Below, in pieces: positions 17,303-26,031 of a DNA stretch of 64,000 bases. Position numbers and translations under genes: made by a program. Each line of letters begins with the position of its first letter. The first letter of the stretch is position 1. The stretch comes from Streptococcus suis (GTDB taxonomy: Bacteria; Bacillota; Bacilli; Lactobacillales; Streptococcaceae): contig CP102145.1 of NCBI GenBank assembly GCA_024583055.1, forward strand, positions 806,001 to 870,000, written 5' to 3'. Below the pieces are notes generated by a model. It was given only the letters and a program-made list of their open reading frames with translations, did no database searches and had not been told where the DNA came from.

Positions 17303-18146
17303 TTCTATTTCTTCCTAATTTTACTGCAATCCATTCAGACAGGAGGTTCATGACAATGACCAGAATCAAGAGAATGACAGCTGTTGCATAGGTCTGATTG
17401 ACATAAATACCTTCACCCGAAATCAAATACATGTGGACAGCCAGGGTCCTACCTGAGCTGGTGAGATTGGTCGCCACTTCTGCTACTGTCCCTGCTGTGA
17501 AGATCAAGGCTGCTGACTCACCGATAACCCGGCCCAGGGCCAATACGACACCTGAAAAAATTCCCGGTAAGGCAGAGGGCAGAACCACCTGAAATATGGT
17601 CCGCAATTTACCAGCGCCAAGGGCAAAACTTCCTTCCCGATAGCCATCTTCAACGGACAAGAGAGCCTCCTCGGTTGTCCGCATAATCAAGGGCAGAATC
17701 ATGATACTAAGGGTCATAGCCCCTGCAATGATTGACAGGCCCAAGCCAAGGAATTTGACAAAGAAGAGGGCACCAAACAAACCATAGATGATAGACGGAA
17801 TCCCTGATAGTGTCTCCGTTGCCAAACGAACAATGGTCACTAGGGGATTGTCCGGCTGGGCATACTCTGTTAGGTAGATAGAGGCACCAATCCCGATTGG
17901 CAAGGCAATCAAGAGGGCCAGAAGAGCCATCAAAACAGTGTTGAGAAGGGCTGGTAGCATGGACACATTGGTTGAATTGTAGGTCCATGAAAAGAGCTCC
18001 AGATTGAGATAGGGCAAGCCCTTGATCAAAATATAGAGAACGATAAAGCTGGTTGCAAGGCCTGCCAAACCAGCCGCTAGAAATACCAGCCACCTCAAGA
18101 TAAGAGAGGTCCGGTCAGTCGAAGCTTGGTGTTTTACTAATGACAT
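17295..18146 (-). CDS. pstA: Phosphate ABC transporter permease PstA (first pst locus)
   Basis: 283 residues with six hydrophobic segments and the inner-membrane component signature [26 protein letters not shown] (EAA loop, here [20 protein letters not shown]). Together with PstC it forms the phosphate channel. It follows pstC with a 1-bp gap and overlaps pstB. Confidence 0.93.
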   Translation of the reverse strand: MSLVKHQASTDRTSLILRWLVFLAAGLAGLATSFIVLYILIKGLPYLNLELFSWTYNSTNVSMLPALLNTVLMALLALLIALPIGIGASIYLTEYAQPDNPLVTIVRLATETLSGIPSIIYGLFGALFFVKFLGLGLSIIAGAMTLSIMILPLIMRTTEEALLSVEDGYREGSFALGAGKLRTIFQVVLPSALPGIFSGVVLALGRVIGESAALIFTAGTVAEVATNLTSSGRTLAVHMYLISGEGIYVNQTYATAVILLILVIVMNLLSEWIAVKLGRNRNE

Positions 18147-18147
18147 C

Positions 18148-18996
18148 CTAGGCCTCCTTCTTATTCATGCTATAGAAGAGCAAGTTAATGAGTAATATAA
18201 AGACAAAGAGCACAACTGCAGTTCCAATCAGGGCCTCACGGTGGAGATCCGTTGAATAACCCATTTCCATAACGATGTTGGTCGTCAGTGTCCGTACTCC
18301 CGAAGTCAAGGAACTTGGTATCAGGGCCTGGTTACCAGCCACCATGATAACTGCCATGGTTTCTCCCATTGCACGACCAAGACCCAAAATAACACTGGCC
18401 ATAATCCCCCGCCTTGCTGCTGGTAGGATAATAAAGAAGATAGACCGTTCATGGGAGGCTCCCAGGGCCAAGCCACCCTGATAATAGGTTTCTGGAACCG
18501 CACGTAGGGCTGCCTCAGAGACACTGATAATAGTCGGCAAAATCATGATTCCCAACAAAATGGATGCTGTCAAAACCCCCATCCCGTGACCACCGACATT
18601 GCTACGGATAAAAGGCACCAAGACCACTAAACCAAAGAAACCATAAACAACTGAGGGAATTCCCGCCATGAGGCTGACCGCACGCTTGAAAATTGGATAC
18701 CATTTTTCTGGACAGAAGAAGGCCAGAAAGACAGCTGTCAGAATACCAATTGGTACACCGAGCACCAGGGCACCAAAGGTCACGTAGACGGAGCCCACAA
18801 TCATCGGCAAGACACCGAAAAGTTGATTAGACGGTCGCCAATCTAAGCCAAACAGGAAATTTCCCCAACCGATTTCTTGGATGGCTGGCAAACCAGCTGA
18901 AAATAGAAAGATACAAATAAATACTACGGATAAAACGGAAATGCAGGCAGCCAGAAAAAAGACTGCTTGCATGCCGGTTTCTCGGAACTGACGCAT
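18148..18996 (-). CDS. pstC: Phosphate ABC transporter permease PstC (first pst locus)
   Basis: 282 residues with six hydrophobic segments. The EAA loop SEAALRAVPETYYQGGLALG and the GIPSVVYGFFGL motif (about 115-126) are typical of PstC. It lies 9 bp behind pstS and 1 bp ahead of pstA in the same transcript. Confidence 0.93.
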   Translation of the reverse strand: MRQFRETGMQAVFFLAACISVLSVVFICIFLFSAGLPAIQEIGWGNFLFGLDWRPSNQLFGVLPMIVGSVYVTFGALVLGVPIGILTAVFLAFFCPEKWYPIFKRAVSLMAGIPSVVYGFFGLVVLVPFIRSNVGGHGMGVLTASILLGIMILPTIISVSEAALRAVPETYYQGGLALGASHERSIFFIILPAARRGIMASVILGLGRAMGETMAVIMVAGNQALIPSSLTSGVRTLTTNIVMEMGYSTDLHREALIGTAVVLFVFILLINLLFYSMNKKEA

Positions 18997-19005
18997 AGAC
19001 TCCCC

Positions 19006-19887
19006 TTATTTAGAAATGTAGGTTGACCACTCGGCTTCTTTACCAGTGTAAATATCCTGCACTTCTTGTACTGTCAAACCTGACAATGGATTTTCCTTAT
19101 TGACAATTACTGCAATACCATCGATGGCAATTGGTGTAGCTGATACACCAGCTGAACTTTCTGAATCCTTCAATTCACGCGATGCCATACCAATATCAGC
19201 AGAGCCCTCAATGGCGCTTGTCACACCTGTTGAGGAATCACTTTGCTGGATTTCCACAGTTACATCTGGATTGACTGCTTGATAAGCTTCTTTTAATTTT
19301 TCCATAACTGGGTTAACAGAGCTTGAACCTGCTACCACGACCTTACCTGATTTTGTCTTAGCCTGGTACGCTGCTTTGGCATCGACTGGGATATAGCCGG
19401 ATTTTTCAACTACTGCTTGACCATCAGAACTCATAATAAAGCTGATGAAGTCTTGAGCAGCTTCGCTAATAGAATCCTTTGTAACGATATTAAATGGACG
19501 GGCAATCTTGTATTCACCAGATTTGATAGTATCAATACTTGGAGCGACACCATCGATTTCCAATGGTTTGCTGTTGCCGTCAAGCGCACCAAGTGAGGCA
19601 TAGCCGATAGCCGCGGTATCTCCGGTTACTGTCTGTAACATAACCGCTGTAGAGTTGGTTACAATAGCTTGGTTAGTTGTATTGTCCACCTTTTCGCCAT
19701 TGGCATCCTTAGACTCAATTCCCACCAACTCAATAAAGGCACCACGGGTTCCTGACCCTTCCTCACGGGAAACCACTGTAATAGGCTGGTCTGCTGTGTC
19801 CTTAGCAGCCTGACCACAGGCAGTCAGAAGGCCGACACTGGCCAAACCAAGAACAGCAAACTTTGTAAGACGATTCGTTAAAGACAT
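19006..19887 (-). CDS. pstS: Phosphate-binding lipoprotein PstS (first pst locus)
   Basis: 293-residue phosphate-binding lipoprotein. The start is ATG 19887, seven bases after AAGGAG; a TTG two codons upstream is less likely. The lipobox LLTAC places the lipidated Cys near residue 24. Two phosphate-binding patterns appear, VSREEGSGTRGAFIELVG and VVAGSSSVNPVMEKL, but in the opposite order to most PstS, and DSSTGVTSAIEGSADIGMASR follows; the two halves look like a circularly ordered pair of PBP domains common in Firmicutes. It is the first gene of its operon, under the Pho-box-like repeat. Confidence 0.92.
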   Translation of the reverse strand: MSLTNRLTKFAVLGLASVGLLTACGQAAKDTADQPITVVSREEGSGTRGAFIELVGIESKDANGEKVDNTTNQAIVTNSTAVMLQTVTGDTAAIGYASLGALDGNSKPLEIDGVAPSIDTIKSGEYKIARPFNIVTKDSISEAAQDFISFIMSSDGQAVVEKSGYIPVDAKAAYQAKTKSGKVVVAGSSSVNPVMEKLKEAYQAVNPDVTVEIQQSDSSTGVTSAIEGSADIGMASRELKDSESSAGVSATPIAIDGIAVIVNKENPLSGLTVQEVQDIYTGKEAEWSTYISK

Positions 19888-19953
19888 AATCAATTCTCCT
19901 TTTTGTTATGACTCTATCTTACACCGTCAATATCAAATCTATTAGAGGGCTTT

Positions 19954-19970
19954 TGTAAAGTTTGTGTAAA
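19954..19970 (-). promoter_or_regulatory. Pho-box-like direct repeat upstream of pstS
   Basis: TTTACA-N5-TTTACA on the minus strand, an exact pair of half-sites with 11-bp periodicity. It lies 67 bp before the pstS ATG, where a -35 box would be expected; a weak -10 (GATATT) follows about 19 bp downstream. This matches the B. subtilis PhoP consensus TT(A/T/C)ACA spaced by about 5 bp and suggests activation by PnpR. Confidence 0.7.
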
Positions 19971-20018
19971 ATTAGGAGAATCATCACTAGCTCCTCTCAC
20001 ACCACTGTACCTATCGCA

Positions 20019-20053
20019 CGAAAAAAGAATTCCACCTGTAAGTCGAATTCTTT
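20019..20053 (-). terminator. Terminator behind alsD
   Basis: AAAGAATTC and GAATTCTTT (20045-20053 with 20024-20032) form a 9-bp stem followed by TTT on the minus strand. Confidence 0.7.
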
Positions 20054-20077
20054 CCTTCGTATTCTCATTTAGAAACG

Positions 20078-20794
20078 TCACTCCGCCTTCTCTATATCCT
20101 CTCGCACTTCCTTGGCATTAAATTTCGCAAAGAGGTACTGGCGGTCTTGGATTGGGAAGCGTTGGTCCAGCTGATCGACTGCCCCCACTTCCACATTGCC
20201 CTGGGCGATAACATAGTCCATAACGTGGCCGCCAAAGGTCAAATCATCTGAGATAAAGTGCAGGTGGTAACCCGCTACGCTGACGCCGTGGAAAATTTCC
20301 GGTGTCCAGATACCTACAATGGTGCCCGAAATATCCTCAGCCGTGTATTCAGGCTGGTGGCTGGCCACCTCCGCAAAGCGAACGCTGGAGGCTGACTTGG
20401 GAATCATGCGGACGTGCATGCGAGAAAAGGTCCCCTTAATCTTAATCGAACGGAAAAGATTCTCCCCGTCATAATAGGACTCAATTCTTGCCTGCAGCTC
20501 CTCACTGGTCATCTCAAAACGCTGCTTGAAAATGACCTCAGCTTCGTGGAAAATAACCGCTGCATAGGGTACCTTCATATCAGTAGGAACCTCCACCACT
20601 TCCGGCTTATCCCCTGCTCCCTTGGCCTGATAGGCCTTGCCATCTAGAACAATCAATTCTCCGTCGATAGAGTCCAAGGTCCCCAGCCCCAAATCACCGT
20701 GTTCCAAGAGCTCACCGACCGTCAAGGAACCACCGTAAAGACCAGCCATGAGAGCCCCTAAGGTATTGTATTGAAATAATCGATTTACTTGCAT
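20078..20794 (-). CDS. alsD: Acetolactate decarboxylase
   Basis: 238-residue alpha-acetolactate decarboxylase (AlsD/BudA), which turns acetolactate into acetoin in overflow metabolism of pyruvate. The N-terminal LFQYNTLGALMAGLYGG, the GDLGLGTLDSIDGELIVLDG block and the zinc-binding GYHLHFISDDLTFGGHVMDY (His-x-His and a later His) are all present. No alsS is adjacent; it must be elsewhere. The gene lies 3 bp behind a TPR-protein gene and is probably co-transcribed with it and the AI-2E family transporter gene. Confidence 0.95.
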   Translation of the reverse strand: MQVNRLFQYNTLGALMAGLYGGSLTVGELLEHGDLGLGTLDSIDGELIVLDGKAYQAKGAGDKPEVVEVPTDMKVPYAAVIFHEAEVIFKQRFEMTSEELQARIESYYDGENLFRSIKIKGTFSRMHVRMIPKSASSVRFAEVASHQPEYTAEDISGTIVGIWTPEIFHGVSVAGYHLHFISDDLTFGGHVMDYVIAQGNVEVGAVDQLDQRFPIQDRQYLFAKFNAKEVREDIEKAE

Positions 20795-20797
20795 ATC

Positions 20798-22027
20798 CTA
20801 CTCTTCATTCAAAAATTCTTGCATGGCCAAATCATCTGGCACCAGGCTCAAATACCGACCAGCCTGGACACGCGCATCCTCAGCCCGCCCCATAAGCCGT
20901 AAAGCCTCCACATAATCCGCCAAAAATTCTGGGTTGTCTGCCAAATCTACAACCAAGTCATCAAAGATAGCCAAAGCCTGCTCCACTTCTTCCAAAGACA
21001 TATAGGCCTTGGCAATATTCCAACGGGCCAGGACATTGTCTAAGTCATCGGTCAAGAATGGCAATACTTCCTCATAGCGCTCCTGCTCCAAATAAAGATT
21101 GGTCAAGCGCAAGGCCACTTCATTCTCATCATCAATGACCTCCCGGGCCCGCAGCAGGAAGTCCTCTGCCGCCGCCTCATCATGCAATTCATAGGCATAC
21201 TGAGAAGCTTGCAGCAAGAGATTGGCATCAAAGTCATTTTTGGCCAGGCCTTGCTGGGTCATGGCCAGAGCCGCCTCCAACTGGTGTTCCGCATGGAGAG
21301 ACTGCCCATAGGCGTACTCATAGCCCTCAAAGTCAGGATTGATGGTATCTAGCTGCTTAAAGTAAAGATTAGCCTTCTGGTATTCTTCTTGTTCAAATAG
21401 CAGAGCTGCCAACTCAAAAACCGTCTGGTCATCATATTCCAGCTCCACAGCCTTTTCCAGAAATTCGACAGCCGCCTCGAACTTGCCCAGACTAGCATAG
21501 GCTAGACCAATCCGCTGATAGGTCGACACCCCAGTCAATTCGTAGATTTCCCGATTGTCCAGCTGGGCGTAGAGGGAAACAGCTTCCTTGAAATTTTCCA
21601 ATTCCATGTCCAACTCAGCTAGTCCAAAAGTGATAATGGGCTCATCCGACAGGTGACTAGCCTCCAGCAATTTTTCACGGGCTACATCCGATAGGCCCTC
21701 TGCCTGGTACAAATCTGCCTTGACCAAGAGTGCCTCTAAGTAGGCAGGGTGGCGCTCAGGAATGGCCTCTAGATAACCAAAAGCCTCTTCGACCAAGCCA
21801 TCTTCAAAGGCAATCTGAGCCAAATTGATAGCCACTTCTGGGTATTGGCTCTGCAATTTCCCATAAATCTCCGCCGCCTGGGGGAGAAATCCAATGGACT
21901 CCAGGTAGGCAGCCAGGGCCAAGAGCGTCTCTTCATCGTCCTGGACCAAGGCCCGCTTGAAATATTTATTGGCTTTATCCAAATCCTGCTGGTCCAAGCA
22001 AGCCAGCATCTTTTCACTATTGTTCAT
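20798..22027 (-). CDS. Tetratricopeptide repeat protein
   Basis: 409 residues made almost wholly of TPR-type helical repeats, with recurring patterns such as ALAAYLESIGFLPQAAEIYGKL, GLAYASLGKFEAAVEFLEKA and EEQEYQKANLYFKQLDTINP. The repeats run from about 15 to 400. It is acidic and cytoplasmic, without a signal peptide. Such proteins act as scaffolds; no partner is evident. It overlaps the AI-2E transporter gene by 11 bp and precedes alsD by 3 bp. Confidence 0.88.
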   Translation of the reverse strand: MNNSEKMLACLDQQDLDKANKYFKRALVQDDEETLLALAAYLESIGFLPQAAEIYGKLQSQYPEVAINLAQIAFEDGLVEEAFGYLEAIPERHPAYLEALLVKADLYQAEGLSDVAREKLLEASHLSDEPIITFGLAELDMELENFKEAVSLYAQLDNREIYELTGVSTYQRIGLAYASLGKFEAAVEFLEKAVELEYDDQTVFELAALLFEQEEYQKANLYFKQLDTINPDFEGYEYAYGQSLHAEHQLEAALAMTQQGLAKNDFDANLLLQASQYAYELHDEAAAEDFLLRAREVIDDENEVALRLTNLYLEQERYEEVLPFLTDDLDNVLARWNIAKAYMSLEEVEQALAIFDDLVVDLADNPEFLADYVEALRLMGRAEDARVQAGRYLSLVPDDLAMQEFLNEE

Positions 22028-23192
22028 TATTCGCTTCTAAACTCTCTATTGTATCTTCTTCGTATAATTCGCTATAAACCTTATACCATTCAAAGGCTGC
22101 CTTGACCAAGACCTTGATAGAGGCATAGATAGGAATTCCCAAAAGAACGCCCAGCACCCCAAACATCTGCCCTGAAGTCAATAGGACAAAGAGAATGGTA
22201 ATAGGGTGGATGTTCAAGGAAGAACCGATGATCAAAGGCGTCACAAATCGACCCTCAATGGTTTGCTCAATCATAAAGACAATCAAGACCTTGACCAGCA
22301 TGAAGGGACCTGCAATCAAGCCCAAAATGACAGCCGGAATCATAGCCAAGAAGGAACCCAGATAAGGGATCAGATTGAGAAAACCAGCCAAAATCCCCAG
22401 GGTCACAGGATAGCTGAGACCAATGATGGAGAACATGATGGAAAACATAAGAGCCACAATCATGGCCACCGTCACCTGACCGCGCACATAGTTGGACAGC
22501 TGGCTATTGACATCCGACAAAACGGTTCCAATGGGCGCCCGCCACTTGGTCGGCAAGTATTGGGTGATATAAGCATTGAGCCCCTTACCATCTCGCAAGA
22601 GATAGAAGAGGATAAAGGGCATAATCAAGACCGCCACAATAATCTGCGATGCCGTTGAAATCAAATGACTAGCCCAGTTGACCGCGCTGGATGAAAATCG
22701 CTGAGCAAAGGAAATAATCTGATCATTGACCTGATTGATCGCCTGAAGGGCCGTCGGTCGGAATTGTTCAAACCGCTTATCCTGCAACAAGGAGGTCAAC
22801 TGTAGCTCCAGCTTTTGAATGTTTGCAGGCAGATTTTGCACAAATGAAACTACCTGTTCCTGGATATTTGGAATAGCTACTGCCAAGCCCCAAACTAAGA
22901 GCAGTCCAATCAGAACAAAAACAATGGAAATACCAATCGTTCTGGAAACCTTCCTCTTCTCCAACCAATCCACAATGGGATTTAGGAGATAATAAAGCAA
23001 GCCTGTCAACAGCATAGGCAAGAGAATAATCTCCACAAAACTACCTATCGGTTTTAACAAAAAACTAATCTTAGAAAATACAAGAATGGTCAGACTAATC
23101 AGCAGGGTCACTAGGAAAAAAGTCACCGCCTGATTGTTAATAAACCATCTAAAAAACCAGGTCACACTAAACTTTTGATTTTTCTCGTCCAT
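22017..23192 (-). CDS. AI-2E family transporter (PerM/YdiK-like)
   Basis: 391-residue membrane protein of the AI-2E/UPF0118 family with seven to eight hydrophobic segments, two near the N-terminus (about 25-75) and a cluster at the C-terminus. The family block SNYVRGQVTVAMIVALMFSI and GFLNLIPYLGSFLAMIPA is clear. Members include autoinducer exporters and ion antiporters; the substrate cannot be told. ATG 23192 (MDEKNQKF) was chosen because the 29 extra upstream codons look non-coding. Confidence 0.88.
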   Translation of the reverse strand: MDEKNQKFSVTWFFRWFINNQAVTFFLVTLLISLTILVFSKISFLLKPIGSFVEIILLPMLLTGLLYYLLNPIVDWLEKRKVSRTIGISIVFVLIGLLLVWGLAVAIPNIQEQVVSFVQNLPANIQKLELQLTSLLQDKRFEQFRPTALQAINQVNDQIISFAQRFSSSAVNWASHLISTASQIIVAVLIMPFILFYLLRDGKGLNAYITQYLPTKWRAPIGTVLSDVNSQLSNYVRGQVTVAMIVALMFSIMFSIIGLSYPVTLGILAGFLNLIPYLGSFLAMIPAVILGLIAGPFMLVKVLIVFMIEQTIEGRFVTPLIIGSSLNIHPITILFVLLTSGQMFGVLGVLLGIPIYASIKVLVKAAFEWYKVYSELYEEDTIESLEANNEQ

Positions 23193-23288
23193 CTCATTTC
23201 TACCTTTCCTTTTTCTACTATTGTACCATGTAAATGCCGAAAATTTATGCTGGAAATCATGTCCAAGAAATTTTTTCATGCAGAATTG

Positions 23289-23297
23289 TGGTATAAT
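23289..23297 (+). promoter_or_regulatory. Extended -10 promoter of the lactonase gene
   Basis: TGGTATAAT lies 30 bp before the ATG at 23327, with AAGGAG between. There is no clear -35 box. Confidence 0.55.
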
Positions 23298-23326
23298 TTA
23301 AACAATCACTAGATAAGGAGAAACAA

Positions 23327-24334
23327 ATGAACATTTATTTCGGAACCTACACCAAAAGAGACTCAAAAGGGATTTATAAGGCTAACTTCAATCCTGAAAC
23401 TGGCTCACTGGCTCAATTAGAATTGGTCGCTGAAGAGCCAAACCCAACTTACCTTGCTTTCGATGCAGAGGGACGACTTTACTCCGTTGGCTCAGAAAAC
23501 GGTCAGGGAGGGATTGCTGCCTTTACAGCTGATTTCCAACCACTCAACCATGTCGTTGAAGAAGGGGCTCCCCATTGTTATGTTGCAGTTGACGAAGAGC
23601 GCAATTTGGTCTATGGTGCCAATTACCATAAGGGACAGGTCTTGGTCTACAAACGTTTAGAAGACGGTTCTCTGGAATTGGCAGACCAGGCGCAACATGA
23701 AGGGTCTGGTCCTCATGAAAACCAAGCATCTCCTCATGTTCACTTTGCGGATTTGACACCAGATAAGTTATTGGTAACCTGCGATTTGGGAACGGACCAG
23801 GTCATCAGCTACAAGGTATCTGACCAAGGTAAATTGGAACAAGTAGGTAGCTATTCTTCTGCTCCTGGGGCAGGACCACGGCACATTGTCTTCCACCACC
23901 ACGCAAAAATTGCCTATCTAATCTGCGAACTCAATTCGACCATTGAAGTTTTGATTTACGATGGTCTTGGTCAATTTGAACACATGCAGACCATCTCGAC
24001 CCTGCCAGCTGACCACACTGGTTTCAACGGCACAGCTGCTGTTCGCATCAGTAAGGATGGGAAATTTGTCTACGGTTCTAACCGCGGTCACGACTCCATT
24101 GCTGTCTACAAGACCTTGGGTGATGCCAGCCTTGAGCTAGTGGAAATTGTCCCAACCAATGGCAAGACGCCACGTGATTTTGCCCTCAGCCCAGATGAAA
24201 AATTCCTGGTTGCGGTCCACCAAGACTCTGACAATGCGACTGTCTTTGCCCGTGATGAAGAGACAGGTCGATTAACAGAACTATCCTATGATTTCCTGGT
24301 TCCAGAAGCTGTCTGCGTGACCTTTCATCCATAA
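23327..24334 (+). CDS. pgl: Lactonase family protein, probable 6-phosphogluconolactonase
   Basis: 335 residues of the seven-bladed beta-propeller lactonase family (PF10282). Blade repeats such as NPTYLAFDAEGRLYSV, KFVYGSNRGHDSIAVY and TPRDFALSPDEKFLVAVHQDSD recur about every 45-50 residues. YbhE-type members hydrolyse 6-phosphogluconolactone in the pentose phosphate pathway; another sugar lactone is possible. It is a plus-strand gene with its own promoter and AAGGAG, followed at 24395 by a small ORF. Confidence 0.85.
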   Translation: MNIYFGTYTKRDSKGIYKANFNPETGSLAQLELVAEEPNPTYLAFDAEGRLYSVGSENGQGGIAAFTADFQPLNHVVEEGAPHCYVAVDEERNLVYGANYHKGQVLVYKRLEDGSLELADQAQHEGSGPHENQASPHVHFADLTPDKLLVTCDLGTDQVISYKVSDQGKLEQVGSYSSAPGAGPRHIVFHHHAKIAYLICELNSTIEVLIYDGLGQFEHMQTISTLPADHTGFNGTAAVRISKDGKFVYGSNRGHDSIAVYKTLGDASLELVEIVPTNGKTPRDFALSPDEKFLVAVHQDSDNATVFARDEETGRLTELSYDFLVPEAVCVTFHP

Positions 24335-24394
24335 TTCAAAATAATTGTGAAATCGCTCTATTTTTGGTTTAATAGACAAATAGGAGGTGAGATT

Positions 24395-24580
24395 ATGAAT
24401 CCAGTAGATTTGTTTAACGAAGTAAAAGACTTGATTGCCAACAAAGACTTTGACGGTGCAAAACAATTCATAGAAGAAAACAAAGACAACTTCGGCGAAT
24501 ACTTGGAGCAAGCAAAAGGCTTGTTGTCAGGTTCTGAAGGCGTTAACGGTCTTTTAGATAAAGTTAAAGGCTTATTCTAA
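24395..24580 (+). CDS. 61-residue helical protein of unknown function
   Basis: A small protein beginning MNPVDLFNEVKDLI, with a strong TAGGAGG six bases before ATG 24395. The open frame starts 48 bp earlier, but that part lacks a ribosome-binding site. The sequence predicts two to three amphipathic helices rich in Lys, Asp, Glu and Phe, with no signal peptide or membrane segment; the C-terminus GLLDKVKGLF is amphipathic. It follows the lactonase gene by 60 bp and is closed by a terminator, so it is probably expressed with it. I do not recognise the family. Confidence 0.75.
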   Translation: MNPVDLFNEVKDLIANKDFDGAKQFIEENKDNFGEYLEQAKGLLSGSEGVNGLLDKVKGLF

Positions 24581-24587
24581 TACATGT

Positions 24588-24622
24588 AAAAACTAGGCTG
24601 AGAATGTTCAGTCTAGTTTTTT
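24588..24622 (+). terminator. Terminator behind the 61-residue protein gene
   Basis: AAAACTAGGCTGA and TCAGTCTAGTTTT form a nearly perfect stem followed by TTTTTT. It overlaps the 3' end of the convergent HAD gene. Confidence 0.8.
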
Positions 24623-25263
24623 GTTTGTTCAAACATATTTGTTATCTCCTGCAATGAAGGAATTACCCAATCACTCTTCAATTTTTCATTTTCACTGGCA
24701 TGCTTCCCAAAATCTGTCAGTATTCGTACAGTCCACATTCCCAAAGATTTAGCAGGTAGAATATCATTATCATACCTATCACCAACATAGACAACTCTAT
24801 CTGCAGGGATGTTTACTTTTTGCAAGGCAAGTGTGAAAATAGTTGTATCTGGTTTAGATAGCCCAACCTCTTCAGAGAGGATGATGAGTTGAAAATAAGA
24901 CTCAATTCCCCACTCTTTAAGCAGTTCTCTAATACTACTAGACTGATTGACAATAATCCCCAATCGATAGTTTTGTGATACCTTCTCTAGAGCATCTATT
25001 GTTTCAGGATACAGGCTCACCCCCTCATTTGTCCATAAAGGACGTGGCTCGGTCGGTGCAAAATGGTTCCAAGTTGCTCGAATAGGGTCCAAGTCTTCCC
25101 AAACAAACTCCTCCATCTTACCAGAATAAACAGAGACGGAAATGTCCATTCCAAGAGAGCCTAACATTTTCACACACTCTTCCATGTACTCACGATAGGC
25201 TAACTCTTCATTCAGCAATGTAGAACCCAAATCAAAAAATATCCATTTTATCACTCTGTTCAC
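24613..25263 (-). CDS. HAD superfamily hydrolase
   Basis: 216-residue HAD phosphatase. Motif I FFDLGSTL carries the nucleophile Asp, but the second Asp of the usual DxD is replaced (DLG), as in several HAD subfamilies including some dehalogenase-like ones. Motif II is VNQSSS, motif III the Lys in GLSKPDTTIF, and motif IV GDRYDNDILPAKSLG. A helical cap lies between about 15 and 90. The substrate is unknown. The start is GTG 25263 or GTG 25254; neither has a strong ribosome-binding site. Confidence 0.8.
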   Translation of the reverse strand: MNRVIKWIFFDLGSTLLNEELAYREYMEECVKMLGSLGMDISVSVYSGKMEEFVWEDLDPIRATWNHFAPTEPRPLWTNEGVSLYPETIDALEKVSQNYRLGIIVNQSSSIRELLKEWGIESYFQLIILSEEVGLSKPDTTIFTLALQKVNIPADRVVYVGDRYDNDILPAKSLGMWTVRILTDFGKHASENEKLKSDWVIPSLQEITNMFEQTKN

Positions 25264-25305
25264 TCATTTCTATTTTTCATTGACAAATAACAGATGAATT
25301 CCTAT

Positions 25306-25746
25306 TTACACTATCGCACCTTGTTTGTTACTTAAGCTTCGGTTGCTATTTTCTAAAATAATCGCCAGTTGCTGCAATTTTTCTTCAATTTGATGCATGG
25401 TAGCAAGGAAAACTTGATCACTCTGGCCACTCGGGTCGTCCAGTCCCCAATCTTCTCGATGTTGACAAGGAAGATAGGGACAATCAACATTGCAGCCCAT
25501 GGTAATAACAATATCAACCGCCGGCAATTCATCAATTAACTTGGAATACTGTGTTTCCTCCATATCAATCTGGTACTGTCTCTTCATTAAACGAACCGCA
25601 TCATGATTGATTTGCGGTTTGGTTTCAGTCCCTGCCGAGTAGGCATCGAAAACATGTGCATAGTTCGCCTTAGCTAAGGCCTCCGCAATCTGACTTCGAC
25701 ATGAATTATGTCCACAAACAAATGCAACTTTGGTTTTTTCTTTCAT
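25306..25746 (-). CDS. arsC: Arsenate reductase-like protein, low-molecular-weight PTP fold
   Basis: 146 residues with the CX5R phosphate-binding loop CGHNSCRS (Cys about 11, Arg about 17) and MGCNVDCPYLPC further on. The extra Cys residues fit the thioredoxin-coupled arsenate reductase relay (nucleophile plus two redox Cys). DDPSGQSD corresponds to the catalytic Asp-Pro loop. A tyrosine phosphatase role is the alternative. AAAGGAGG precedes the ATG. No ArsR or ArsB gene is adjacent, so it is not part of a classical ars operon here. Confidence 0.8.
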   Translation of the reverse strand: MKEKTKVAFVCGHNSCRSQIAEALAKANYAHVFDAYSAGTETKPQINHDAVRLMKRQYQIDMEETQYSKLIDELPAVDIVITMGCNVDCPYLPCQHREDWGLDDPSGQSDQVFLATMHQIEEKLQQLAIILENSNRSLSNKQGAIV

Positions 25747-25865
25747 TCATCTCCTCCTTTTATCGTCAACTAACAAGTATTTCAATTACCTATTTTAACC
25801 TGCTTTTCTTAGTTATTATACAATTTCTCGTTCCATTTGTACAATATCGGAGATAAGTACCACAA

Positions 25866-25990
25866 TCACCAACATAAGATAATCAAGACTGTAAATACAA
25901 CCAACAATGTTGCCATAAAAATTCCATGTAAAATAGTGACCCTTATTTGCCCCACTTTACAAAAATCCTCCCAATTAAATCAGAGGGCAT
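25866..25990 (-). other. Possible disrupted micro-gene for a hydrophobic peptide
   Basis: Two overlapping frames suggest one small protein. The first starts at ATG 25990, has AAGGA about 8 nt upstream, reads MPSDLIGRIFVKWGK and stops at 25943-25945. The second frame (GTG 25955, GGGAGG 11 nt upstream) reads VGQIRVTILHGIFMATLL and ends in a hydrophobic tail with Trp at the C-terminus, stopping at 25866. One extra A near 25946 would fuse them into about 41 residues with one membrane helix. Nothing identifies its role. The remainder of the 565-bp gap between arsC and eno holds the tandem repeat at 26032-26288. Confidence 0.3.
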
Positions 25991-26031
25991 CTTCATATCC
26001 TTAAAACCTTGCTAGTTCGAGAGCCATAGGG

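Noticed and set aside
22206..22658. 150-codon plus-strand open frame opposite the AI-2E transporter gene
   Set aside because: His/Asn/Gln-rich composition typical of the antisense strand of a membrane-protein gene; no start site.
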